From NCBI RefSeq assembly GCF_031456275.1, contig NZ_JAVDUI010000001.1, forward strand, positions 186,001 to 250,000: a stretch of DNA of 64,000 nucleotides, read 5' to 3'. Origin of the DNA: Falsarthrobacter nasiphocae (lineage in GTDB: Bacteria > Actinomycetota > Actinomycetes > Actinomycetales > Micrococcaceae). The notes beneath the pieces were generated by a model, which saw nothing but the letters and a program-made list of their open reading frames with translations, ran no database searches and had not been told where the DNA came from. Numbering within the stretch: the stretch's first letter is position 1; each line of letters begins with the position of its first letter. This document shows, one piece after another, positions 26,257 to 38,283 of this stretch. The translations under genes and the position numbers were made by a program.

Positions 26257-28244
26257 AGGACCGGCAGGCTTCCCGTGTTGTCCCAGAGGTCCGCGCCCTG
26301 GCCGGCGCCGCGCGCGAACGGGACCTTCGTTCCCAGGACCTGGGCCACGATGTCCGCAGTGATCCGGCGGGGCGTCAGGCCCACGCGCTCCAGGACCTGG
26401 GCGCGCGAGCCGTGGGCGAGGAACTCGGCGGGCAGCCCGACCTCAGACAGCGCCGTGTCGACGCCCGCCGCGCGCATCTCCTGGCGGATCCGGGAGCCGA
26501 CTCCCCCGGCCCGCACGCCGTCCTCTATGGAGACGACGATCCGGTGCTCCGCCGCGAGGTCGATGACGCTCTGCGGCACGGGGAGGACCCAGCGCGGGTC
26601 GATGACCGTGGCCGTGATTCCGTGGGCGTTGAGGCGGTCCGCCACGTCGAGGGCCATTTCGCTCATGGCGCCGACGCTCACGATGAGGACGTCGCGACGG
26701 GCCCCGGCGTCGTCGGACTCCTCACCCCGGCGGGCCAGAACGTCCACGCCGTCCGCGAGGCGCTCGAGCGCCTCCACCGGCTCGGCGACCTCTCCCTTGG
26801 AGAAGCGAACGACGCTCGGCGCGTCAGAGATGGCGACCGCCTCGCGGAGGGCTTCGCGGAGCGTGACCGCGTCCCGAGGCGCGGCAAGGTGAAGGCCGGG
26901 AACCACCTGGAGCATGGCGAGGTCCCACATGCCGTGGTGGCTCGGGCCGTCCGGGCCCGTCACGCCAGCGCGGTCGAGGACCACGGTCACGCCGGCCTTG
27001 TGGAGGGCCACGTCCATGAGGAGCTGGTCGAAGGCGCGGTTGAGGAACGTCGCATAGACGGCGACGACGGGGTGCAGGCCCGCAAACGCCATGCCGGCCG
27101 CGCTCGTGACCGCGTGCTGCTCCGCGATGCCGACGTCGAAGACGCGCTCTGGGTGGCGCTCCGCCATGAGGTGCAGGCCCACGGGAATGAGCATGGCCCC
27201 CGTGATGCCCACGATGTCCTCGCGCTCGTCCGCGATGTCCGCGATCTCCTCGGCGAACACGGACGTCCAGGACTGGGCGCTCGCCTGGTGCACGGGCGCA
27301 CCGGTTTCGGGGTCGATCACGCCCACCGCGTGGAACTGGTCCGCGTCGTTGGCGCGCGCGGGTGCGTAGCCGCGGCCCTTCTCAGTCATCGCGTGCACGA
27401 TGACGGGGCCCCGGTAGTCGTGCGCCTGGCGGAACGCGCGCTCAAGGTCCGGGATGCTGTGCCCGTCGATGGGGCCCACGTACTTCATGCCGAGGTCCTC
27501 GAAGAGTCCCTGGGGCGCCCAGAAGTCCTTGACGCCCTTCTTCGCAGCGTGGAGCCCCTTGAAGACCGCCTTGCCCGCCGTGCCGGAGCTCTGGAGGCGC
27601 TCCTTGAAGTATCCGAGCGTCTCCTCGTACTGGTTGGCCGTGCGCACGGAGTCGATGGCGGGCCGGAAGGAGGCGAGGTACTTGGCGACGCCGCCGATGG
27701 TCGGGGCGTAAGAGCGCCCGTTGTCGTTGACGATGATGACCACGCGCCGGTCCTTGTCCTGCGCGATGTTGTTGATGGCCTCCCAGGCCATGCCGCCCGT
27801 CAGCGCGCCGTCCCCCACGACGGCGACGACGCAGCGGTCAGTCTTTCCCGTCAGGACGTTGGCGCGCGAGATGCCGTCCGCCCAGGACAGGGAGCTCGAC
27901 GCATGGGAGGACTCGACGATGTCGTGGACCGACTCGGCGCGCTCCGGGTACCCCGAGAGTCCGCCCTCCTGCCGCAGCGTGGAGAAGTCCTTCCGGCCCG
28001 TCAGGAGCTTGTGCACGTACGACTGGTGGCCCGTGTCGAAGACGACGGAGTCCCGCGGCGAGTCGAAGACCGTGTGGAGGGCGATCGTCAGCTCGACCAC
28101 GCCGAGATTGGGGCCCAGGTGGCCCCCGGTCTGCGCGACGTTGCTGATGAGGAACGCCCGGATCTCCTCCGCGAGGCTGATGCGCTCCGCCTGCGTGAGC
28201 TTCCGCAGGTCCGAGGGCTCTTCTACGGCGTCCAGGATCGACAT
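26253..28244 (-). CDS. dxs: 1-deoxy-D-xylulose-5-phosphate synthase
   Basis: Dxs condenses pyruvate and glyceraldehyde 3-phosphate with thiamine diphosphate, opening the MEP isoprenoid pathway. The 663-residue protein has [28 protein letters not shown], the ThDP motif [27 protein letters not shown], and the transketolase pyrimidine and C-terminal domains ([15 protein letters not shown]). The ATG at 28242-28244 aligns with family starts; AGAGGA lies directly against it and AGGAGG lies about 12 nt upstream. It heads the dxs-DUF402-hypothetical run. Confidence 0.96.
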   Translation of the reverse strand: MSILDAVEEPSDLRKLTQAERISLAEEIRAFLISNVAQTGGHLGPNLGVVELTIALHTVFDSPRDSVVFDTGHQSYVHKLLTGRKDFSTLRQEGGLSGYPERAESVHDIVESSHASSSLSWADGISRANVLTGKTDRCVVAVVGDGALTGGMAWEAINNIAQDKDRRVVIIVNDNGRSYAPTIGGVAKYLASFRPAIDSVRTANQYEETLGYFKERLQSSGTAGKAVFKGLHAAKKGVKDFWAPQGLFEDLGMKYVGPIDGHSIPDLERAFRQAHDYRGPVIVHAMTEKGRGYAPARANDADQFHAVGVIDPETGAPVHQASAQSWTSVFAEEIADIADEREDIVGITGAMLIPVGLHLMAERHPERVFDVGIAEQHAVTSAAGMAFAGLHPVVAVYATFLNRAFDQLLMDVALHKAGVTVVLDRAGVTGPDGPSHHGMWDLAMLQVVPGLHLAAPRDAVTLREALREAVAISDAPSVVRFSKGEVAEPVEALERLADGVDVLARRGEESDDAGARRDVLIVSVGAMSEMALDVADRLNAHGITATVIDPRWVLPVPQSVIDLAAEHRIVVSIEDGVRAGGVGSRIRQEMRAAGVDTALSEVGLPAEFLAHGSRAQVLERVGLTPRRITADIVAQVLGTKVPFARGAGQGADLWDNTGSLPVL

Positions 28245-28340
28245 TCCTCTTCACAACCTCCTCGTCCCCGCACGGTGCGAGGCGCTCGTTTCAGTCTAGA
28301 CCGTGGACTCGTCACTTCCTGGGCGCCTCACCCCATCAAT

Positions 28341-28388
28341 GGCGACGACGGGGCCGCGGCGGCAATCCCCCGCGTCCCCGTCGTCGCC
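28341..28388. other. Perfect 13-bp hairpin between acnA and dxs
   Basis: GGCGACGACGGGG (28341-28353) and CCCCGTCGTCGCC (28376-28388) are perfect complements around a 22-nt loop. It has no U tract. It lies downstream of the acnA terminator and about 100 bp upstream of dxs, so it may belong to the dxs leader or be a repeat element. Confidence 0.5.
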
Positions 28389-28435
28389 CTCTCCCCTGTG
28401 AAGCCCGAGGCCCCCAGGCGCCCTTGGATACGGAA

Positions 28436-28472
28436 CGGCCCGCCGCCCCGGAGAAACCGGGAGGGCGGGCCG
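28436..28472 (-). terminator. Terminator after acnA
   Basis: CGGCCCGCC (28436-28444) and GGCGGGCCG (28464-28472) form a 9-bp stem about 15 bp past the acnA stop, with an inner CCGG/CCGG pairing. No U run follows. Confidence 0.65.
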
Positions 28473-28486
28473 CACGCGCGCTCAGG

Positions 28487-31294
<2,808 letters not shown>

Positions 31295-31400
31295 TTGCGT
31301 AGACTCCTCTCGCCAAACGTCGTCTGTGTCCCGCACCCGCCGGCTGCGGCCCAGGAAGCCTGGGAGCCCACCGGCGCCCGCCAAGAGATCTCTCCTCGGC

Positions 31401-31434
31401 GAGACGCGCAGGCCTGCTTCAAGCAGGCCGTCTC
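31401..31434 (-). terminator. Terminator hairpin after the RNA methyltransferase gene
   Basis: GGCCTGCTT (31411-31419) and AAGCAGGCC (31421-31429) are complements around a single base, with flanking GAGACG and CGTCTC extending the stem. It lies directly after the stop of the RNA methyltransferase gene and upstream of acnA. Confidence 0.7.
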
Positions 31435-31441
31435 CTTCATC

Positions 31442-32926
31442 CTAGCGCTCGCGCGGCCTCTCGAAGCGAGCCAGGGTTTCGACGTGGTGCGTGTCTGGGT
31501 AGATATCCCACAGGCCCCGACGCGTCATACGGTATCCGTGCTCCGCGAGCAGGCGAGCGTCGCGCGCGAACGAGCCCGCGTCGCACGAGACGTAGACAAG
31601 GCGCTCCGCCCCTGTCCGCGCGATCGCGTCAATCGCCTCCGCTCCCGCTCCTGAGCGGGAGGGATCGAGGACGGCCGCGTCGAGCCTCACCCCGTCCAGG
31701 GCGCGTTCGACGACGCTCTGGCGCACGTCGACGCACGCCTCGTCCGCGAACGTGGCCGCGGCGTCGGCGCTCGTTCCGGGCGAGGCCTCCACCGAGAGGA
31801 GCGTGGCCGGGTCTCCCCCGGCGGCCCGCGCGGCGTCGAGGAGCGATCCCGTAAAGAGGCCCGCTCCCGCGTAGAGGTCGGCCAGGCGCTCCCCCGGGCG
31901 GGGGGCGAGGAGGTCAACCGCGGCCTGGGCGAGGACGGCATCCGCCCCCTCGTGGATCTGCCAGAACCCGTCCCCGGTGACGCGGTAGCGTCGGGCGGCG
32001 CCCGCCTCCAGGCGGACCTCCTGCCAGAGGACGGGCTCCCCGATGAGGGGCACGAGGCGCGAGCGCGTGGGCCACCACGCCGCCACGGCCACGTCGTCGC
32101 CCGCGCGAGCCGAGCGCGAGGACCGGGCGCACTCGGCGACGGCCTCCGCGATCTCCCGCAGCCGCGAGTCGGAGACTGGCCGCGGAGCGCGAGGCGCCTG
32201 ACCCCGGCCCCGGCCGCCGCGCGGGCCCCGAACCGCACGCCGCGCCGCCTCCGGGACGAGGAGGACGAGGACGCGCGAGCCGTCAGTCGCGAGCTCCACT
32301 CGCTCCAACGGGGAGAAGTTCAGGGCGAAGAGGGCTGGGATGCGCAGGAGGTCGACGGCGAGGGGCATGTCCTCGACGCCCACAACGTCCCGGGAGCCCT
32401 TGGGGTGCATTCCGAGGCGGCCGTCGCGACCCACCGCGAAGGCGACGCGCGTGCGCCCGCCCTCCGAGCCGCTCGGGACGGGGACGGCCTCGGCGGTGTC
32501 AGGAAGGAGGCCGGCCTCGCGGAGGTCGTCCTCCTCGAACCGGCCGATGCGCACCAGAGCCTCGTTGGCCGCCACCGCCTTGACGCGCCGCTGCTCGGCG
32601 GGCTCGACATGGCCGAGCTCAGCCCCGCCGACGCGCCCCGAGGACGGGTCCGCGGCGGGCCAGGGGTGGGCGCGGCGGTCAGGGCTCGGCTCCAGGACGC
32701 GCTCGCACACGGCCTTGAGGAAGGACTCCCCCGCCTTGGCCCGCGTGATCCGGGCCACGACGAGCTCCCCCTCGACGGCGCCCTCCACGAAGACGACGGC
32801 CCCGCTCGCGCCGAGGCGGGCCACGTTCGCGCCCCCGTTGGCCGGGCGGCCGACCCGCACCTCCACGGCGTCACCGACCCGCGGCAGGGCGTCGTCGGCC
32901 GCGTCCCGATGAGGAGAGAGACTCAC
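31442..32926 (-). CDS. TrmA/RumA-family RNA (uracil-C5) methyltransferase
   Basis: 494 residues. An N-terminal TRAM-like domain (about 15-75, GDAVEVRVGRPANGGANVAR) is followed by the methyltransferase: LYAGAGLFTGSLL (SAM site), VLDPSRSGAGAEAI (motif IV) and the catalytic cysteine in YVSCDAGSFARDARLL. The RumA iron-sulfur cysteines are not evident. Such proteins methylate U in rRNA or tRNA; which one is not decidable. A basic, Gly/Arg-rich insertion lies near residue 235. The GTG start overlaps the DUF3159 stop by 4 bp. Confidence 0.9.
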   Translation of the reverse strand: MSLSPHRDAADDALPRVGDAVEVRVGRPANGGANVARLGASGAVVFVEGAVEGELVVARITRAKAGESFLKAVCERVLEPSPDRRAHPWPAADPSSGRVGGAELGHVEPAEQRRVKAVAANEALVRIGRFEEDDLREAGLLPDTAEAVPVPSGSEGGRTRVAFAVGRDGRLGMHPKGSRDVVGVEDMPLAVDLLRIPALFALNFSPLERVELATDGSRVLVLLVPEAARRAVRGPRGGRGRGQAPRAPRPVSDSRLREIAEAVAECARSSRSARAGDDVAVAAWWPTRSRLVPLIGEPVLWQEVRLEAGAARRYRVTGDGFWQIHEGADAVLAQAAVDLLAPRPGERLADLYAGAGLFTGSLLDAARAAGGDPATLLSVEASPGTSADAAATFADEACVDVRQSVVERALDGVRLDAAVLDPSRSGAGAEAIDAIARTGAERLVYVSCDAGSFARDARLLAEHGYRMTRRGLWDIYPDTHHVETLARFERPRER

Positions 32927-33645
32927 GCGCGGTCACCGCTCGGGGCGGCCCCGGAGGCGCCGGAAGGGACATCCACGCCGTCCGCGGCCCGCGGGCGCGA
33001 GAGCATCCACGCGAGCCAGAGGGCCATGGCGAACGCGGGAACGCCGAGAATCGCATTGACGATCCCAAGCTCCGTGACGCGGTGCGTCACGTAGAGCGGC
33101 ACCTTCACCGCCAGGCGGACGGCGAAGAGAGCCACCAGGGGGATGGAACCGATCGTGTACGCGCGAACGCGCTCCCGGCTGGACCGCCACTCAAGCCCCT
33201 CACCACGCAGGAAGCCGAAGAAGAGGCCGGCAGCGGGCCAGCGCACCGCCATGGACACGAGAACACCCAGGCCGTAGACCGCGTTGATGATGAGACCGGG
33301 GAGGAAGAACCCCTCTGCGGCCCCGCTCCGCGACGCCGCCAGTGCGCAGATGGCAATGCCGACCAGGCCAGAGAGCGCCTGGACCAGCGTCTGCCGCTGG
33401 AGGAGGCGGGCCGCGGCGAACGCGGCGCCGACGGCCAGAGCCGCGACCGCCGACACCGTGAGGTTCTTCGTGACCGTGAAGACGAGAGTGAACACGAGTC
33501 CCGGCAGGACGGACTCGGCGATGCCCCGGACCCCGCCGATGCTCTCAAGCGGCGAGAGGCGCCCGTTCTCGCCCCTGGCGGCCATGGCCCGGGCCAGGCG
33601 CGACGCGTCGCTGGCCACCGGGCTGTCTGGACGATCCCCGCTCAC
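32923..33645 (-). CDS. DUF3159 membrane protein
   Basis: An actinobacterial integral membrane protein of 240 residues with about six hydrophobic segments in three pairs (roughly 45-80, 90-140, 170-215). It begins with a conserved SPLESIGGVRGIAESVLPG. Function is unknown. It regularly occurs between an RNA methyltransferase/TrkA region and DUF3710-dut; here no trkA genes intervene. GTG start, 4 bp after the DUF3710 stop region. Confidence 0.88.
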   Translation of the reverse strand: MSGDRPDSPVASDASRLARAMAARGENGRLSPLESIGGVRGIAESVLPGLVFTLVFTVTKNLTVSAVAALAVGAAFAAARLLQRQTLVQALSGLVGIAICALAASRSGAAEGFFLPGLIINAVYGLGVLVSMAVRWPAAGLFFGFLRGEGLEWRSSRERVRAYTIGSIPLVALFAVRLAVKVPLYVTHRVTELGIVNAILGVPAFAMALWLAWMLSRPRAADGVDVPSGASGAAPSGDRA

Positions 33646-33649
33646 GCCG

Positions 33650-34312
33650 TCAGACCGTCTGGGCGCCCTCGGGCACCCTCAGGGTCAGCAATTCCTTCGG
33701 GGGCATCGCCGCGTCACCACGGACCACAATGATGCTGCGGAAGACGTCCACGAGAGGCGCCGCCTCGCGCTCGTCCGTGGCCGCAGGGCCGCCCAGGACA
33801 CCGCGGACGAACCACCGCGGACCGTCCACGCCCAGGAAGCGCGCCGAGCGGTACCCCAGCGAGCCGTCCTGCGACGTCACCGGAAGCTTGACGAACAGCT
33901 CCACCCCGAAGTCGCCCTCGATGACCTCGGACGAGCCGCCCTGGCCCGCGACCGACTCCTGGATCTGGCCCCGGATCTCGTCCCACAGACCAGACGACTT
34001 GGGCGCGGCGAACGCCTGAATCTGCAGACTCGAGGCGCCGATGTCGATCGTCGCGGCGACAATCGTGTCTGCCGCCTGGTCCACGTCGAGGCGCACATGC
34101 GAGCCCTCCGGCGCGAGCACCTGGAACCCGCCGAAGTCGAGGTACCCCTCGGAGGCGGTCTTCTCTGCGGCGTCGAACGGGCCGCCGGAGCGGTCCCACT
34201 CGGGGCTAGCCTGCTCCGTGGGGGCCGACGTCGGGCCCGACGTGGGGGCGGCGTCAACGGTGGCGCCAGCCTCCGTCGTCGTCTTCTTCTTGCGTTGGCC
34301 GAAAAGCGCCAT
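33650..34312 (-). CDS. DUF3710 family protein
   Basis: 220 residues: a basic start (MALFGQRKKK), a Thr/Pro-rich linker to about residue 42, then the DUF3710 core with FDAAEKTASEGYLDFG, HVRLDVDQAADTIVAATI and GVDGPRWFVRGVLGG. It is soluble and of unknown function. It lies 2 bp from dut and 4 bp from DUF3159, which fits one transcript. Confidence 0.9.
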   Translation of the reverse strand: MALFGQRKKKTTTEAGATVDAAPTSGPTSAPTEQASPEWDRSGGPFDAAEKTASEGYLDFGGFQVLAPEGSHVRLDVDQAADTIVAATIDIGASSLQIQAFAAPKSSGLWDEIRGQIQESVAGQGGSSEVIEGDFGVELFVKLPVTSQDGSLGYRSARFLGVDGPRWFVRGVLGGPAATDEREAAPLVDVFRSIIVVRGDAAMPPKELLTLRVPEGAQTV

Positions 34313-34314
34313 GC

Positions 34315-34815
34315 CTAACCTTCCTGGCCCGAAGCGGAACCGTGCGAGAACCCGCCCGTCGAGCCGAAGCCCGCGGCGCCGCGCGCGGAGGCGTCCAGGG
34401 ACTCCACCGCGACAAACGCGGCACGCGAGACGGGCTGAATGAGCAGCTGAGCGATCCGGTCCCCGCGATGGATCTCAATGGGGGTGTCCGGATCGAGATT
34501 GATGAGGTTGACCTTGATCTCGCCGCGATACCCAGCGTCCACGGTGCCAGGCGCGTTGACGATCGACAGGCCCGCGCGGTGGGCGAGGCCCGACCGGGGA
34601 TGGACGAGGCCCACGTAGCCGTCCGGGATGGCCACGCTCACGCCGGTCCCCACCAGGGCCCGGCGGCCCGGCTCGAGGACCACGTCCTCGGCACTGGCCA
34701 GATCCGCGCCCGCGTCCCCGGGGTGCGCGTAGGCGGGCAGGCTCGCTCCTGGCGCGAGGGCGACCTCGACGCGCGGATGAGCGGCGGACTCAGGGGCAAC
34801 TCGTTGTTCAACCAC
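34315..34815 (-). CDS. dut: dUTP diphosphatase
   Basis: A 166-residue trimeric-type dUTPase that keeps uracil out of DNA and supplies dUMP. All five motifs are present: HPGDAGADL (I), PRSGLA (II), [15 protein letters not shown] (III), [10 protein letters not shown] (IV) and GFGSTGG (V), the last with the P-loop-like C-terminus. GTG start at 34813-34815, divergent from the DUF3093 gene. Confidence 0.96.
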   Translation of the reverse strand: MVEQRVAPESAAHPRVEVALAPGASLPAYAHPGDAGADLASAEDVVLEPGRRALVGTGVSVAIPDGYVGLVHPRSGLAHRAGLSIVNAPGTVDAGYRGEIKVNLINLDPDTPIEIHRGDRIAQLLIQPVSRAAFVAVESLDASARGAAGFGSTGGFSHGSASGQEG

Positions 34816-34870
34816 GGCACCAGCCTATCCCGGGCCCCACGTCTGGCCGTGAGGAGGCAAAATGGTGTGC

Positions 34871-35368
34871 ATGACGACTCCTTCGCGCCCCCGTGTCCTG
34901 TTCGCCGAGAAGCTCCGGCCGTCCTGGTGGATCTGGACGTTCTGCGCCGTCTTCGCGTCCGCCTGGATCCTCGTGTTCCAGCCAGTGAGCCTGGGCCTGG
35001 GCGTCGTGGTGGGCGCGGCGATCTTCGCGGCCCTTGGCATCATTCTGATCGTCACGACGCCCGAGGTCGTTGTGACCGAGAGCCGTGTCCGAGCCGGCAG
35101 GGCCAGCATTGAGCCCCGGCACCTCGCCCGGCCCGAGGCGCTCGGCCCGGAGGCCGCGACCAAGGCGCGCGGCACCGAGTTCAACGCCCTGTCCTACCAG
35201 TGCCTGCGCGGGTGGATCCAGCCGCTCGTGCGCGTGCAGGTCGTCGACCCGCAGGACCCGACCCCGTCCTGGCTCATCTCGAGCCGGCGGCCAAACGAAC
35301 TCGCCGCCGCCCTTGAACAGGCGGCGGCGGCAGACTCGGAGGCTGCGGGCGGTCCCGCAGGTCGCTGA
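34871..35368 (+). CDS. DUF3093 membrane protein
   Basis: 165 residues with two N-terminal transmembrane helices (about 20-40 and 45-65, WIWTFCAVFASAWILVF and GLGVVVGAAIFAALGIILI) and a cytoplasmic domain with SRVRAGRASIEPRHL and CLRGWIQPLVRV, VQVVDPQDPTPSWLISSRRP. Unknown function; found next to dut in many Actinobacteria. I take the ATG at 34871 rather than 34862. Converges with DUF4193 with 2 bp between stops. Confidence 0.88.
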   Translation: MTTPSRPRVLFAEKLRPSWWIWTFCAVFASAWILVFQPVSLGLGVVVGAAIFAALGIILIVTTPEVVVTESRVRAGRASIEPRHLARPEALGPEAATKARGTEFNALSYQCLRGWIQPLVRVQVVDPQDPTPSWLISSRRPNELAAALEQAAAADSEAAGGPAGR

Positions 35369-35370
35369 CC

Positions 35371-35673
35371 CTATGCGGCTTCGCAGTCCTTGCAGGTCTG
35401 CGTGCCGTCCTGGCTCACCACGAGCTGCGAGCGGTGGCGGACGAGGAAGCACGTGTTGCACGTGAACTCGTCGTTCTGCGGGGGCAGAACGCGGACCATG
35501 AGCTCCTCGCCGGAGAGGTCGGCCCCCGGGAGTTCGAATCCCTCGGCCGCCTCGGCCTCGTCCTCGTCAACGATCGAAGACTGCCCCTCCGACCGACGAG
35601 CCTTCAGCTCCTCGATCGAGTCCTCGCTCATGTCGTCGTCGTTCTTGCGCGGGGCGTCGTAGTCAGTTGCCAT
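35371..35673 (-). CDS. DUF4193 zinc-ribbon protein
   Basis: A 100-residue acidic actinobacterial protein. It starts MATDYDAPRKNDDD and ends with a four-cysteine zinc-ribbon pattern, CNTCFLVRHR and CKDCEAA. Such abundant small proteins are conserved across the phylum; relatives of RbpA-adjacent zinc ribbons come to mind but the function is not settled. Divergent from sepH. Confidence 0.9.
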   Translation of the reverse strand: MATDYDAPRKNDDDMSEDSIEELKARRSEGQSSIVDEDEAEAAEGFELPGADLSGEELMVRVLPPQNDEFTCNTCFLVRHRSQLVVSQDGTQTCKDCEAA

Positions 35674-36012
35674 ACGGTGAAGTCACTACCTTTTGGTCGG
35701 ATGGGCGGTGTGGTTGGTCAGGAGATCTCATGGAGAACGTCGCACAGATTCTGACTCAATTGGCGTGAGAATGCCACCCCGGCCAGCGGATATGACGAAA
35801 AATCGCTGTCTGCGAACACCCGCGGGCCGCGCGGAGGACACCCGAGGCCCCCGCAGACCCCCAGATTCCCGGGCGCGCCGGGTGTGCCCGGACGGATGGG
35901 GGCCGATAGACTGGGGCGAACACGACACAGCTGCGCTGGGCCGTCTGCGGCCCTCGGCCGCGTCGCCCACCCGCAGGACCCGTGATCGAACGACCTTCTT
36001 CAAGGAGAATCC
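35674..36012. other. Divergent DUF4193/sepH intergenic region
   Basis: 339 bp without a supportable gene. It must hold promoters for both neighbours. A TAGACT hexamer at 35907-35912 could be a -10 for sepH, without a clear -35. An AT-richer patch lies at 35790-35812. CTTCAAGGAGAA before the sepH ATG gives its ribosome-binding site. Confidence 0.4.
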
Positions 36013-36993
36013 ATGAACAGCCTTCGTTTCGTCTCCATCAGTGACGACGGGGCCCATCTCATTGTCTCCAACGATGCGGGCGAGCGCTTTTCCGTCCCCG
36101 TCACGGACGAGCTCCGCGGGGCTCTGGCCCGCAGGCGCGCAGCGGCCACGACGCGCGAGCCCACCCGTCTGAGCCCCCGCGAGATCCAGTCCCGCATCCG
36201 CCTCGGGGCGACCTCCGAGGAGGTCGCCGCAGAGACCGGCCTTCCGCTGGAGCGGATTGAGTCCTACGCAGCCCCCGTCCGCGCCGAGCGTGACCACGCC
36301 GCGGCCCTGGCGCGCGGGACCGAGGTCTCTGACCGCACGCTGACGCGCGACGCCGTCCGCGCCGTCTTCGGCGAGCAGCCCGTGACCATCGAGAACATGG
36401 TCGAGCACCGCGCCTCCGTCAGCGGCATCGAGCCGGCGTCCATCGAGTGGGACGCCTGGCGCCGGGCGGACGGCCAGTGGGACGTCGTTGCCCGCTTCGA
36501 GGTCACGGACACCACGCCCCTCGAGGGCACGGACCTTGTGGACGCCGAGCCCGAGGCGCGCTGGGTCTTCAACGCCCTCCGCAAGAGCGTGCACAACGTC
36601 AACCGCTGGGCCCAGTTCCTCTCCGAGCTGGAGCCGCTGGACGCGGCCCACGGCCGTCGCCTCGCCCCCGTTCCCGCCCACGCTGAGGATGCCGACGACG
36701 CGCCTGCCGCCGCGGGGACCGAGGACGAGAACGGCGAGCTCCTCGACATGCTGAGCCAGCGCCGCGGCACCCGCCTGGGCACGGACGAGGAGGCGGACGA
36801 CCGCCTCGCGCAGATCATCTCTGACCGCCGCCGCGCCGCCGAGGAGCAGGCGCCGGTGACGGCAGAAGACGAGGCGGACGAGGACGACCTCTCCGCGCGC
36901 CGCAAGCCCAAGAAGTCCCTCAAGGACCGCCGCTCCCGCGTGCCGAGCTGGGATCAGATCTACTTCGGCGCCAAGCCGGACAACGAGTCCTAG
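36013..36993 (+). CDS. sepH: Septation protein SepH
   Basis: SepH promotes FtsZ assembly in Actinobacteria. The 326-residue protein has the conserved N-terminal DUF3071 domain with a helix-turn-helix-like segment SPREIQSRIRLGATSEEVAA (about residues 55-75), a variable acidic linker from about 215, and the conserved basic C-terminal end RSRVPSWDQIYFGAK. AAGGAGAA precedes the ATG. Apparently monocistronic. Confidence 0.93.
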   Translation: MNSLRFVSISDDGAHLIVSNDAGERFSVPVTDELRGALARRRAAATTREPTRLSPREIQSRIRLGATSEEVAAETGLPLERIESYAAPVRAERDHAAALARGTEVSDRTLTRDAVRAVFGEQPVTIENMVEHRASVSGIEPASIEWDAWRRADGQWDVVARFEVTDTTPLEGTDLVDAEPEARWVFNALRKSVHNVNRWAQFLSELEPLDAAHGRRLAPVPAHAEDADDAPAAAGTEDENGELLDMLSQRRGTRLGTDEEADDRLAQIISDRRRAAEEQAPVTAEDEADEDDLSARRKPKKSLKDRRSRVPSWDQIYFGAKPDNES

Positions 36994-37006
36994 GACGCCC
37001 CTCCTC

Positions 37007-37072
37007 CCCGTTGCGGGGCGAGTTCCGCACGCCCAACGCTCGATTCTTGTGCGGAAGTCGCCGCGCAACGGG
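37007..37072. terminator. Long imperfect inverted repeat between sepH and phosphodiesterase gene
   Basis: Arms 37007-37030 and 37049-37072 are complementary at 22 of 24 positions around an 18-nt loop. It lies 14 bp after the sepH stop and 47 bp past the converging phosphodiesterase gene, so it can serve as a two-way terminator. CCGCGCAAC recurs just beyond the right arm. It may be an intergenic repeat family. Confidence 0.7.
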
Positions 37073-37119
37073 AGGGTGCCGCGCAACAGCAGGGGTGTGA
37101 GAAGGCGAGGGGGCTGTGC

Positions 37120-38283
37120 TCAGCGGCGCGGGCCGCCCGCAGGGATCTCGAAGAGCGGGATGCCCATCTCCTCGCCCGTGACGGAGCCGTGCTGCCCGAC
37201 CATCTCGAACGCGTGGGCACTGGCCCGCCGCCCGTCGTACAGCGCAAGCGGGGCACGGGCCGCTACAAGGACATCCCCGATGCGCGGCCTTACTCGCGGG
37301 CTCACCTCGCCGAACCACCCCGCCTCGATGGCCTCATCCCGGGTGACCACCCACGCGAGGGACCCGACGTACTCGGCCCACGCCGCCAGGGCCTCCGCCT
37401 TCTCGGCCTCCGTCACCTCGGCGCGCCAGTACAGCTGCACCATGCGCGGCTCGCCCGCCGTGAACTCGAAAGCCCTCGTGAGGGCCGCGTGCTCGCTGTA
37501 GTCCCACCGGCGCTCCGCGGGGACGTCGATCATCCCGTGGTCCGCCGTGACCAGCACGAGCGTGTCCTCCGGTGCCTGCGCCACAAGCCGCTTGAGAGCG
37601 AAGTCGACGTCCTCGAGCGCCGCGACGTACTCGTCCGAGGCGACCCCGTGGGCGTGCCCGGCCTTGTCGACCTCATTCCAGTACACATAGACCACACCGC
37701 GCTTCATCTCGCGGAGGGCCTTCACTGCAGCTGCGACGCGCTCGTCCGAGGTCTTCGCCGCAACGAACACGCCTCCCCCCAGGGCGGCTCTCGTCAGTCC
37801 AGATCCCTCAAACCGGTCCTGGGAGACCGTCACCGCCGCCAGGCCGTCGTCGTCGCACCTCATGAACACGGACGGGTGCGGCTGCCACTCACGCGGGTCC
37901 AGCCGCGCATCCCACGCACCGAGCTGATTGACCACCCGGGGCCCGTCCGGGTGCTCCGGGGCGAGCATCTCGTAGCCAGTGATGCCGTGCTGGCCAGGCC
38001 GAAGCCCGGTCCCGAAGGAGGTCAGTGCGGTGGCCGTCGTCGAGGGGAACGTCGAGGCCAGAGGCCGGCGCCGGTCCGCCTGAGAGCGCAGGAACGGCGT
38101 GTGAGCCGCGTGCGCGGACAGCGAGGACAGGCCCATGCCATCCACGAGGGCGACGACGACGCGCCGCCTCCTCGCGATCCCGAGCCGATTCTCGGCCCCC
38201 TCGAGGCCAGCGGAGGCCGCGGCGGACTCGAGGACGTCTGCGATGGACGCCCGCTTCGGCGGGGACGGGAAGGGCTCGGTCAT
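37120..38283 (-). CDS. Alkaline-phosphatase superfamily nucleotide pyrophosphatase/phosphodiesterase
   Basis: 387 residues of the NPP/AP fold. Metal and nucleophile motifs are seen: ALVDGMG, the nucleophile segment STFPSTTATALTSFGTG, VDKAGHAHG, TADHGM and QHGS at the end. It has no signal peptide, so it is probably cytoplasmic. Substrate is not predictable from sequence. Its start overlaps the DUF5998 stop by 4 bp, matching the order seen downstream of SepH in related genomes. Confidence 0.88.
   Translation of the reverse strand: MTEPFPSPPKRASIADVLESAAASAGLEGAENRLGIARRRRVVVALVDGMGLSSLSAHAAHTPFLRSQADRRRPLASTFPSTTATALTSFGTGLRPGQHGITGYEMLAPEHPDGPRVVNQLGAWDARLDPREWQPHPSVFMRCDDDGLAAVTVSQDRFEGSGLTRAALGGGVFVAAKTSDERVAAAVKALREMKRGVVYVYWNEVDKAGHAHGVASDEYVAALEDVDFALKRLVAQAPEDTLVLVTADHGMIDVPAERRWDYSEHAALTRAFEFTAGEPRMVQLYWRAEVTEAEKAEALAAWAEYVGSLAWVVTRDEAIEAGWFGEVSPRVRPRIGDVLVAARAPLALYDGRRASAHAFEMVGQHGSVTGEEMGIPLFEIPAGGPRR

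Noticed and set aside
35693-36016. 107-residue ORF in the DUF4193/sepH gap
   Set aside because: Arg/Pro-rich with no recognisable feature and overlapping the expected sepH promoter and start.
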